Shown one piece after another: positions 24,686 through 35,639 of a stretch of DNA of 64,000 nt. Made by a program: the position numbers and the translations under genes. The stretch lies in NCBI GenBank assembly GCA_009792885.1, contig WMCF01000066.1, forward strand, positions 1,522,750-1,586,749, written 5' to 3'. Numbering within the stretch: the stretch's first letter is position 1; every line of letters starts with the position of its first letter. A model generated the notes under the pieces. It did no database searches, had not been told where the DNA came from, and saw nothing but the letters and a program-made list of their open reading frames with translations. This DNA comes from Eremophila alpestris peregrina (lineage: Eukaryota > Chordata > Aves > Passeriformes > Alaudidae).

Positions 24686-27600
24686 GTAAGGGCTCGAGCA
24701 ACCCCGAATGTGTGACCTACCCCCTCCCTGCTTCCCTTTCCAGAGTCAGTCCTGGAAAGCCAGCGTGGTTTCCTGGACTCCTGTGGGATACAGAGCTCAG
24801 CCAGGCTTTGCTGTGTCACTCTGTCTCCTTGCTCATGGAGCCATTGGGAAGCACGTGAAAAAAAAATCACAGCGTTGAATAAAAACCTCTGGTGTGTTTT
24901 GACTCACATCCAAGGAGGCTGAATCCTGTTTTTGTGGCGTGAACAGGAGCAGGGCTTGTCCTCGGTCCCATTGTCCCTGGAGCCTGTGTGTTTCTAGGAT
25001 GGTTTTGATCCAGCTCCAGTGTAGCTCTCACGTGGAGGGATAGGCTTAGGAATTGGCCAGGGATAACTCAACTTTTAGCTGAAACATAGTAGCTTTTAAA
25101 CTACCTTATCCCAACACCTTAAAGTTGCTGAAGTGAAGAAGAAGCTGGGAATTACATCCTTGCTGGTGGCAGTTCTCAACACTCAAAGAAGCTAAAAATA
25201 ATGCATGAGCATTTTTACTTGTTTCTATTGGGAATTTGTGGGGCCTCTTCTGGAGGAGCCCATCTTCCAGCATGGAGCTGGGTCACTGGGCTTCAATTTT
25301 AAACATCCAGGTATAGCTTTAGGTGTGTGCTGGGTGCTGAGCATGGAAATGGTGTCAGCAGCAACTTCTCCATGACTTGGGGAAGAAAATGTTTCATTAA
25401 TTCCCCATTTTGGTTCTGCAGGTTGGGCTCTGGTGTTGACTGTGTGGTATGGTCGTGTTTTACAGAGCTGCAGAAAGGTTTTTGTAAATACACACCCTGT
25501 GTGAACCTCAGCCTTTGTCTGACACGTGGTGTTCAGGTGTTTGCTTTTACCTGGGATACACCTTTATATTTCCAACATTTCTGCAGCTGGATATGTCTGT
25601 GTCACACAGGGAATTGCTGTGGTTGGGTTTATCCCATTTTGGTGACTTGGGCACAGTTTAAAGCTGAAGTCTGGAAGGCTTTAGGATAAATTAAGGGATT
25701 GCTGTGGTGTGGAGAGAGAAAAAGAATGCAACAATCCCACACAGGGAGTCTCTTGGCATCCCTGATAAAAGTGATGAGAATAAGGCTGGGACAGGGGAAT
25801 GGGGCAGCTGAGCCAGGAATCCATGGAGTGTTGTGTTTACAGTCTTCAACTCCCAGAAGTCTAAATAGCTGGAAAGTTCCCAATGTCTGAAGAAGGCTGG
25901 AGAGATATTTTTTATCTTGTAAGTGCCTGTGGCTCTCTCTCCTCCATGGCACCTCTGTTCCCAGGGTGAGCCTGCAGTACCTGGTGTGTTTTTTTCCCAT
26001 GGCAATGTCATGCTCTGAAGTAATTCCATTTAATTTTGGCTCCCTCAGCTGTGCCAGCATGATCCATCCCCCTGGGGAGCAGAGCTTCTCCCCAGGACTA
26101 AAAACCAGAGGTTTCTATTTCTTGGCTGAATCCCCATGAATTCTTTTCAAGACCAGTAATAACTTTTTTGGAACTAGGCTGTATTTATAATGGAATTTTT
26201 GTTCCTTTATGGCTCTCTGCACTAAATAATAGACCTGAAGGTTGAAAGTCATTATATGGGAAAACCTTACAAGGTGATTATAATTCCAAAAGGTGTTTTA
26301 TCCTAAGTTTTAAATTACTTTTGAAATGTCCTTTAGAGGCACTTAAAATTGATTTGATGGCTCCTTTCCTGCTGTTAACAGCAGGGGAATGTGCAGGGTG
26401 AGGGAGATGGGAGCAGTGCTGAGGCAGGTGGAAGCAAACAGGGGAGCTCCTGGGGGGGAGTTTACAAACAGCCTCGATACAGAGGCTCAGCTGATGATGC
26501 ACAATGATAATATAAGATTAAATTATATCCAGTTTAGAAAGTGAGAAAGGATTTACCTTTGGCTGTAGCTCTGCTGCTGCAGAGCGGCTGAGGGCAGACC
26601 CAGCACCAGCAGGAGCTCAAACTTCCCTCTGAAACACTCCAGTTATCTATTGTTAGTCCCTAGTTCCTCTAAAGCATCTTTGCACCACTAAATAAAATCT
26701 GGCTGGCTCTGTGGAAGCAGCCTGTCCTTCCAGAAAAATCAGCTAATCCGAAAGGAGAGATGGGAGCCTCCTGGGAAGGAAAAAGAGAGGCTTTTCCCCC
26801 TTTATCCTGACTGTGCTTGGCTGCATTCACTGAGTGGAGACTTGATGGTGAATCTGACAGATCCTGTGTCCAGCAGGTCCTGCTGTCTTCCTGAGAGTCA
26901 CTACTTTGGTTTTTGGAGATTTAACCCCCCAAAACAGTTCATCATGAGGCCTGACAGGTTGCAGGTGTTCAGGGCTAATGAGGCTGCAGAGCTTCATTGT
27001 CAGAACAGCATTGAAGTGCTCCTGAGCTCAGTGTGGGTTGGAAAAACACAAGGTACAATGTTCACAAGACTGTGTGATGGAGGAGCCCTGCCTGGCATGC
27101 ACAGAGTGGGGGAAAACCAGGAGATTCCTCACTTGCTAAAGGCCATTGACACTTTTATCCAAAACCTGGCCCTACAGTAAGGCCCAGTGAGATAAAAAGG
27201 TGATTAATTGAAGTGATGAGCAGCATGCCTTCAGGAATGTTTCTGGAGGTAGGTGACAAAAACCAGCTCTCTGAGGTGTTCTGCTGTTGTTATAATGATT
27301 TCTTATTGAGCAGCCTGTATTGTTGGAAAGTGTCCCTGCCCATTGAGGGGATTGGAATGACATGAGCTTTAAGGTTCTGTGCAACCCAAACCATTCCATA
27401 ATGCCATTGTATAAAGTTTTCTGAAAGGATCAGAAGGTAAAGGCTGCACACATGGTATATGTGAGAATCTGACAGTGTCACTCTGCCCTGCTCTCATTAT
27501 CCAGCACTGAAAGCTGGTGGTTTCCTGGAATACTGGCTGATGTCTCACATGATCCATGCCAACAATATCAGCACAGCTGAGGTGTCCTACCTGGAGAGAC

Positions 27601-28422
27601 CTGCCCATTGCAGATGAGATGCTGCCAGGGAGCAAACCCTCAGATCTCCCTGAGGTAGAAAAACCTCTGTGATTTTGGGTCAGCAGCTCTTCCTCAGCAT
27701 TTCCTCTGGCCAAAAGCCCTTGTTTAACAGAGGTTTTGCTGGACTCTTCATTACAACTGGCAAGGAAGAAGCAGAGAAGGGTGAACAGTTCTGTTCATTT
27801 TCACTCCCTTTTCATAGACTTATTTGGGAGAAGCGGAGTGGGAGAGGACTGAGTGCTGGCAGAGCTTTTGTATTTTATGTCATGGGCTGTTGAAAGAGTT
27901 CCCAAAGTGCACTTCCTTCCCGTGGGCTTTAAGGTCATTTCCCAGTGCTTACAGACACATGTCGGGCTGGGAAGCCCTTCTCTCATCACCAGGGAATGAA
28001 ATGCTTTCCGTGGCTTTTTGGAGCCAACAAAAATCTCTTTGTCTTCCCTTCCCTCCCACTGTTTCCCAAGCAGCAAGTTTGCTACAGGCCTTGTTGGGAA
28101 GGGGGGAGAGCTGCTCCAAGATCCAGGCTCTCTGGGAAAATAAGAGGTGAAACAAGGGTCTGGCAAAGTGTGTTTTGCTGAGGCAATCACACCTGGGCAA
28201 AACAGCCAAGGATTTTGTGGTAAAAGAGGTTAAGGAAGTGGATGAGACTGTGGGGCAAAGTTCAGAGACAAAAACATGCAATTCTCAGCCCAGAGGTGAT
28301 CTTGGAATGATAACAAACCTGGGATTTATGCACTTGTGCAAAGCTGGCTCTGTAAAACCTTGTTGTCCAGGTGGTGTTGTCCATGTGCAATGACTTCGCT
28401 TGTGGTGATTTGTCTACTACAG
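24686..28422 (+). other. FAM118B leader intron, non-coding
   Basis: A 3.7-kb intron between the leader exon and the start-codon exon. It contains a short CR1-like tail at 27327-27405. No other gene was recognised. Confidence 0.5.
27327..27405 (+). mobile_element. CR1 LINE 3'-end fragment
   Basis: The segment resembles the tail of avian CR1 elements: a GGGGATTGGAATGACATGA stretch, then CTTTAAGGTTCTGTGCAACC, then CAAACCATTCC. Only the 3' tip is present. The orientation agrees with plus. Confidence 0.55.
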
Positions 28423-28429
28423 AAACTGG

Positions 28430-31400
28430 ATGGCTTCTACAGTGAGCCTGGGCAAGGAAACACTGTTGGAAGATGGAATGCCACCTGCAAAAAAGCCCAG
28501 GTAACTTTAGTTATACTCCAGTGAATTTGTTCTAACAAGAGCCTTTTCCTTTGCCTGGCATTGTTCTTTAAGGATTGTGACCCCTGGAGACCGCAGCTGT
28601 TTCGCTTCCTGATCCAAGAACCTCATGCTGGCTTCTGGCCATGCCCTGGGCTTTCCTGCTGTTTGTGCAACGCCTTCACACCCACAATGTACTTTTTGGT
28701 GGTTCTAACCCTCAGCCAGGGGATGGGGTCACCCTCAAAGCTGTATTTTACTGTCCTGTCTCCATGGTCCTGTCCACTTACTGTGTCAGGTCAGACACGG
28801 TGGTTGTGCTTCTTTGTTTGAGCTGGATACTCAAATTAGTATGATTGAACTGCATGTAAGGGCTAAATAATTCACTCTGAGGCCCCCTGTGCTTAGAAAC
28901 ATTTCTGTGAGTGGGGACCTGACTGGTGGATAATTCTGTCTGTTGGATACTGGGACTGTGGCTGCTGCAGGCTCAAAAGTTCTTGTGAGCAAGCAGCTAA
29001 TTCATCTGGGGGGTTGTATCCCACTAATTTGATTTATTTGCAAGTTCTGGAGGGCTGCAGGATAATTCTGTGTGGTCTTGAGGTTGATCAGTGGCCCTGG
29101 AATGTGCAGAGATTATTTTTTCCTTGCTCCGGATATCAGGGTAGAAACAAGTGCATTTATCAGTAGGTATAGAATGCCTCTTTCAGGCATGTAGGATATT
29201 AAGACGTGGGTATTTGTCAGTGTTTTGGATTTCAGTCCCTGTATTTCCAATAGTGTTTTTATACTAGCTCATTAGCATGAATACTAATTTATTCCTCACA
29301 CAAGGCTTGCAGTCCTCAAATTAAACCCTGTTTGTCAGCAAGAACAGTGAAGCCCTCCTCAAGGAAAGGGTTAACAAGTCTGTTTTCAATGGCAGGAGCT
29401 GAGGGAAGGCACAGCTCCATCTGTGTGGTGTTGGTTTCCTCTCCCCTTCTCACTAAATATCACGTGTTTGCTGATAAAGCCCATTTCTTCCATACAAGCT
29501 GCTTCCCCAGGCTGCTGCTCCAATCCTGGGGAGCTGCAGCAGGTCCCTGCTGCAGAAAGCAGCTGGACACCAGGCAAGGCAAGGCAAAAAGCAGCACATC
29601 TGCTTAATAAATGATAAATGTCATGTTTGAAAGCACTGTGCAGGTGTAAAGCCAGGAAAATAGGGAGGAGGAATAAGGAGAATACAGCCCTGCAGCCCTT
29701 TCATGTGACTCTGTATCATCTGGGATATTCCAAAAGATTGGCCTGGAGCATCCTGCTGACATTGCAGGCATCACAGAGAAGGGTTTGCTGGTAGAGCTGA
29801 GGGGTTCCTCAGCAAAGTGGGGGTGGGCTCCTCCAGGGCAGAGCTAAGAGGAAGTCTTCCCTTACTTTTCTCTGTGCTGGAATAAATAGAGCTGTTGTCT
29901 CCAGGCACCTGTTCTGTTTAAACCAGGTCACATTTCTGACCTGCATAGGATCCACATTTTGTCTCAGGATGTAGAGTGTGTGTGTGTGTCCCATTCTCCA
30001 GTGCTCACCACACCTTTCCCATGCCCTCCAGCCTTCCAGGTAACTATTTTTAATAGACTGCCCTTATTCCAGATTTTTAGTGGATTAGCTTTGCTGCAGA
30101 AGCACCCCAGGGCATCATTGACTTCCCCAGTAACCATCCTGGTATCAGATTTGATTCCCAAAAATGTTGTAAGTACAGACCTTGTATTGGGAGCATTTGT
30201 GCTGCTGATCCATGGAGCTGCCTGCTGTCTTTTAAGGATACCAAGCTGTTCCTCTCATGCACTGTTTATCAGAGAGCCCCAATGGATATTTGATATAAAA
30301 TTTAGGCACAGGGTACCTCCATCTCCCTCAGTCTGCATGTGCCACCACCCCACCCACCCTTCCACTCACGGTGGTACCAGCTGTGCTCCTTTCTCCTTTT
30401 GCAGGAAGCTGTTGCCAAGCCTCAAAACCAAGAAGCCTCGGGAACTTGTTTTGGTGATTGGGACAGGAATTAGTGCTGCAGTTGCTCCCCAGGTCCCAGC
30501 ACTGAAGTCCTGGAAGGGGCTAATTCAGGCCCTCCTGGATGCTGCTATTGACTTTGATCTCCTGGAAGATGAAGAAAGCAAACGGTTCCAGAAGTGTCTT
30601 CATGAAGACAAGAACCTGGTTCATGTTGCCCACGACCTTATTCAGAAGCTGTCTCCGGTCAGTGTGCCTGTACCTGCCCTGAGTGGAGCATCTGGCTTTT
30701 GGAAATAGCCAGATTTGGTTCTCCAGCAATGCTGCCCCCATCCCAACAATTCCTCTATGTACAAGGAACCCCAATGCAGTTACTGTGCCAGGTGCCTGGG
30801 AGATAACCCTGCTGCAGATGGAGGTTTTGGGTATTGCACATGGACCAAGATGATTAGAGGGATGGAGCATCTTCCTGTGAGGAAAGGCTGAGAGAACTGG
30901 GATTGTTAAACCTGGAGAAAAAGGCTTCAGGGATGACCTAATTGTGGCCTTCCAAACCTGAACAGAGCTGACAAGAAAGGGAGAGAGACTGTGGAAAAGG
31001 GCTTGGAGTGACAGGACAAGGGGAAATGGCTTCTCACTGCCAGAGGGCAGGGTTAGATGGGATATTGGGAGGAAATACTTCCTTGTGAGGGTGGTGAGAT
31101 TGCCCAGAAAAGCTGTGGCTGCCCCATCCCTGGGAGTGTTCCAGGCAAGGCTGGAGGGGTTGGAGCAACCTGGGATAGTGAAAGGTGTCCCTGCCCATGG
31201 CACAGAGTGGGCTTTAATGTCCTTCCCAACCCAAAGCAGTCTGGGATTCTGTGATCCCATACTAGTGCAGCCAGGGCTCTGTGTTTGCCCTCCAAGGACC
31301 CAGAGCTTTGCAGGATGTTGGGGAAACGTGGGTAGTTTTTCTTGGAGTCATTTGGCATGAGGTGTTCAGGGGCCAGGCTCTGATCTCAATCTGTCTCCCC

Positions 31401-34224
31401 TTCTCAGCGCACAAGCAACGTTCGCTCAACCTTTTTCAAGGACTGTTTATACGAGGTGTTTGATGACCTGGAATCCAAAATGGAAGATTCTGGGAAGCAG
31501 CTGCTTCAGTCTGTGCTTCACTTGATGGAAAACGGGGCCCTTGTGTTAACCACAAACTTTGATAACCTGCTGGAGCTGTATGCAGCACACCAAGGGAAGC
31601 ATCTTGAGTCTCTTGACCTGACTGATGAAAAGAAGGTAAAGGATGACTATTTCTTTTCTCAGGGATTGTGGGGTGCAGGATGTGGTCTCATGCTGCCTGA
31701 GGACATTGTATTGATTGTAGTGGTTTAACTGGTGGCAGACAAGCTCCAGGCAGAGGATCTGACTGTCCAGGGCAGCAAGCAGAGGAATGAGGGAACGCTC
31801 CTTTCTGGAACACTGGTTTGCTGGCTGCCATCCAGTGCTCAGGAGGAGTCCTTAAGCCTGCTATTCCTTTGATCTCTGTCCTTGAAACTTCTGGCTTGGC
31901 CTTGCTTCCACATAAGGCTCGGGTTGATGTTTCTAACCAATATGGGAAACTCCACACAAGATGCAAAGCTGATTTTTTTATAAGGTGCTGCGAAGTGCTT
32001 TTTTGTGGTGGGCGTTCAGGGCTGCAGCTTTGAGGCTCCCCTCTTGTCCCATGTCCTCTTCCTGCAATGGCTGGAATGGCTCCTCCTGCTGCACTCTCAG
32101 AGCTACTCCCTACATGCAAATATCCCTCCTCCTGCCCCAGTCAGGCTGTGAAAACCTGAGTTCTTTGCACCTGCCCACCTCATTTCTCCATCGTGGGTTT
32201 TACTGGTGGGGAGCATCTCATCCTTCTGTTTGCATGTTAAGCACCCCCAGTGTGTGTGTCCTGTGCAGTCCTTGCTCTCTTTTCATTCTCATTTCTGAGC
32301 TTCATGTTTCCTATGTGACCTCTTAATCTACATGGCTGGAAGTACTTAAAGTGTTACAAATAAGCATTCTAATTATTGCAAGCTTAAACGAGCTGAGGTC
32401 TGCAGGAGTAAACTGAGAGCCTCGGAAGCAGCTGTCTGAAATGGAGGTCAGCTCAGCTGCTGACTCCCTCAGAGCCAGTAGGGGCCACAAAATAAAACTT
32501 GGTAGGCTTGAGAAACATGCTAACATAGGATTTGTAGTTTTTTCCCCTTTTTCTGGTCAATCTGGCATTTTGATGCAGTCTTCTCATCACATTCACCAGT
32601 CAGCTGAAGTGTTGACCCAAACAAGCACCACAGGCTGTGGCTGCAGGCCATGGTGTAGAGGCTGATGGAGAAGATGAAGAAGAAGCAGCCTCTTTGGAAT
32701 GCTTCCCCAAAATGTTACATTTAGCAGTGCTGTGGTAGCCAATGTGACACCCTCACTGAGGTTGCTGGGGTTTGTGTTGTACCACGGTGTAGAGGCTGAT
32801 GGAGAAGATGAGAAGATGAGGAAGAAGCAGCCTCTTTGCTTCCCTAAAACGTTACATTTAGCAGTGCTGTGGTAGCCAATGTGACACCCTCACCGAGGTC
32901 GCTGTGGGTTTATGTTGTGCAGGTGCTGGAGTGGGCACAAGAGAAGAGGAAGCTCAGTGTCCTGCACATCCACGGTGTCTACACCAACCCCAGCGGCATT
33001 GTCCTGCACCCGGCCGGGTACCAGAACGTGCTGCGCAACACCGAGGTCATGGTGAGCCACACTGGGGCCCAGCCCTTGTGCAGCTGCAGCTCCATTGGGT
33101 CAGCCAGGCACAGGCTCAGCTGAGTTTAGGCTGAGCTACACAGAGGGTGGGGGAGAATTAGTTAGATATGGAAAATAGGAGGGGTGAATTCCCTAGCCTG
33201 CTAAGGTGCTGGAACACTTCTCACACTTGCTGAAGGATGGCTTTGCTGCAGAGCCTCCCCAGGGATAGGGCAGGTGCTGTCTCTTGTGAGGATGAAGCTC
33301 ACCTTGACCAAGAACATCTTTCCCTTTCTTAAAGCGAGAGATTCAGAAGCTGTATGAAAATAAGTCCTTCCTCTTCTTGGGCTGTGGTTGGACAGTTGAT
33401 GACACCACGTTTCAGGCCCTGTTTTTAGAGGCTGTCAAGCACAAGTCAGACCTGGAGCACTTCATGCTGGTGCGGAGGGGGGACGTGGATGAGTTCAAGA
33501 AGCTCCGTGAGAACATGCTGGACAAAGGGATCAAAGTGATTTCCTATGGAGATGAATATGCTGACTTGCCTGAGTACTTCGAGCGTCTGACAAGCGAGAT
33601 TGCCATGAGGGGCCACTCAGGTATGGGGCCAGGGGCTGGGGGACCCTTGGCTGTCAGTAGACAGGGTCAGTAGCCCGTTTTTCATGCTATATAGAGTCCT
33701 GAAGCCTTTTATTAAAAAGCAAACGTGGCTCTAAGTGTAGCTGGATTTGCAGGTTACTTTTCTGAAATCACTATGTTTAAACAGCTGTGCTGCCTTCCAC
33801 GCCTGCAAACTTTCTCATGTGCAGCTGTTTGTTCCCTTTTTAGTGCAGGGTATTTATTATCACTGACCCATGCTGCTCAGCCTGAGCCAATGCTTTTATA
33901 CAAGACGTATCACTAATAAATCTTAAAAATGGGGGAAAGTGGGTTCACTGGCCAGAGCCTTGCTGGCAGGTATTCTGAGGGTCAGCCCAGCCAGGAAAGC
34001 CTGTGTGAAAGCACCACGTGGGCAGCTGGCTCTCCACCTGACACTGGTCTCTGCTCTGCCCCAGGTATGGCCAAGGAGGGGCAGCAGCTGAACGGCTCTG
34101 CCACTGCCCACGCTGAGCTAAAAGGTAAGGAAGGCTCTCTGGAGCCCAGGCTTCACCCTGTGTTGCTCCCTGGAGTCCCAGGCAGGTTTTCAGCCTTTGC
34201 TTCCACGCAGGATGCAGCTCCTGA
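28430..34224 (+). CDS. FAM118B: FAM118B, SIR2-like-fold protein
   Basis: FAM118B is a SIR2-like domain protein. In human cells it has been linked to Cajal bodies, and the fold is related to bacterial SIR2 defence NADases. Coding exons: 28430-28500, 30405-30657, 31408-31635, 32923-33051, 33335-33620, 34065-34124 and 34211-34224. They total 1041 bases and 346 residues (human 351). Seen in order: short N-terminus MASTVSLG...PPAKKPRK, nucleotide-binding VIGTGISAAVAP (about residues 39-50), TTNFDNLLE, LHIHGVYTNPSG with the SIR2-position His, and FLGCGWTVDDTTF. It ends ELKGCSS against human EIRGCST. The first coding exon is short and diverged. It was chosen because its ATG context, phase and KKPRK junction fit. 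All splice sites are GT-AG. FAM118B meets SRPRA tail to tail. Confidence 0.94.
28501..30404 (+). other. FAM118B intron after start-codon exon
   Basis: A 1.9-kb intron. It splits a codon after its second base (AG|G). It contains a short GT run near 29970-29990. No other feature was recognised. Confidence 0.6.
30850..31260 (+). mobile_element. CR1 LINE fragment (3' region)
   Basis: About 400 bases show the CR1 3' layout: GGAAAGGCTGAGAGAACTGG, AACCTGGAGAAAAAGGC, a TGGGAGGAAATACTTCCTTG segment, then CTGCCCATGGCACAG and a terminal GGGATTCTGTGATCCC. It is diverged and has no open frame. It lies in the FAM118B intron between 30657 and 31408, in the sense direction. Confidence 0.75.
32648..32919 (+). 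repeat. Tandem duplication ending at a FAM118B acceptor
   Basis: Two adjacent copies of about 135 bases, roughly 32648-32781 and 32782-32919. Shared landmarks are GGTGTAGAGGCTGATGGAG, GCAGCCTCTTTG, TTACATTTAGCAGTGCTGTG and TGTGACACCCTCAC. The second copy runs into the active acceptor (TGTTGTGCAG|GTGCTGG). The first ends TGTTGTACCA at the same place and lacks the AG. Between-copy identity looks high, with small indels, suggesting a fairly recent event. Confidence 0.88.
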
Positions 34225-34621
34225 GCCTCAGCCCTGCCCAGGCCCTGAGGTGTGGCAGGGGCTCCTGGGACAGGCCCAAGCCAGGCCAGCAGCCCTCAGG
34301 GAGGCCAGAGCCCACCACTGTCCCACTGCTGTCCAGCACTGAGCCAGGACCCTTCCAGCAGGGAAGAGGCCAGGACAGAGCCTCCATGGATGAACACCTG
34401 GTCTAACATAGCAATTGTGGTTTTACTGGGGCTGCCTGTGCCTGCGGAGCGCAGTGGCCCCGAGGGAGCTGCAGCCTCCTTTAACTTCATACCTAGTGCT
34501 TTTATATTCTGTATTTCAATTAAAAAATGAAACTTGAGCTTTTTTTTTTTTTTTTTTACTGGAAGCTCTAGTTTTCTAGTCCTGTCTTTTTACTGTACAG
34601 TATTTTGTATGTTGAAGTTGT

Positions 34622-34627
34622 ATTAAA
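34622..34627 (+). terminator. FAM118B: Polyadenylation signal of FAM118B
   Basis: ATTAAA lies about 400 bases after the stop codon and is followed by a T-rich stretch. An earlier ATTAAA at 34519-34524 precedes a poly-T run (34541-34557) and could be an alternative signal. Confidence 0.55.
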
Positions 34628-34772
34628 GGCCTGCTCACTGAACTTTGGCTGTTTTATCATTTAAAGGCCCTTTCACACCTCACACTGGTGGGAGTTCATC
34701 TCCCTCAAACCCAATAGGAAACAGGTCCTGGCTGGAGGCAAGTTATTTATACACAGAGAACAAATTATGAAG

Positions 34773-34778
34773 TTTATT
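34773..34778 (-). terminator. SRPRA: Polyadenylation signal of SRPRA
   Basis: AATAAA on the minus strand. A second one stands at 34815-34820. Cleavage near 34750-34800 leaves only about 100-150 bases to the FAM118B 3' end, so the genes are convergent. Confidence 0.55.
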
Positions 34779-35639
34779 TTATATAAATTATGTCTCTTAG
34801 CTGACAGCATTCAATTTATTGCACTATAGCACATCTGCAATACAGAGCTACAAGACATCGTCAGAGAGGTTTGTATTACTCAGTGTAGCACTTCCAACTG
34901 GGATCAAGAGGCACTCAGAGGGGGGAGAAAGGGTGCAGGAAAGCAGCAAGCAGCCACCAGCAGAACCATTCTCTTCCAGTATTAATGTGGTTTGGTTTTT
35001 TTTCCTTTTTACTAGCAAATAATGCCAAGACCAGCGGGCAGGAGCCAGGCAGGGCACACTGCCTTCCTCCTCTGGACCTGGCTGCTGCAGCTCTTCAGCT
35101 CTTGCCCAAATGTGTCTAGGGACCCTGCTCCAAAGTCTGGGTGAGGACAGATATGGGTGACTTTAAGGCAATTTAGCATGTCCCCTCCTGCCCAGCACAG
35201 GCCGTCACCTTTTTTTGGTTTATCAGCTTCGGTGGAGCTGCCACGAGCAGCAACAATAACAGCCAGATCTAACACTGCCCTTAAGCCCAAGTCCCTCTTG
35301 CCTCCTCCCTAAGCTGGTCTAAATATCCAAAAGCAGCTCAAAAAAAAAAGCCTTCAAACCCACCAAAAAGCACAGCAGATCCTGGCACCACCCACCCCCC
35401 CGTGCAGCACGAACAATACAAAGCTCTGGATTCAGCCTCCCCGCAAGGAAGTCTGCGTCACTGGACACAGAATGGAGGAACCCAGGGAAGGGCTTTTTCT
35501 GGATAAAAGGAGGTTTATCCAAAAAAAGTACTCCTCGTGCTGCTGTTCCTCCATTCTGTTCTGCACTACACGGGAAAGACTAGTTGGTGACAGGGTAAAG
35601 CAGGTTCTTCTGGGACATCTGCACACAGCGATTTGGTGT

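Noticed and set aside
23892..24701. A 269-codon minus-strand frame in the TIRAP/FAM118B CpG island
   Set aside because: Low-complexity Pro/Ala/Arg product of GC-rich promoter sequence. No splice or similarity support.
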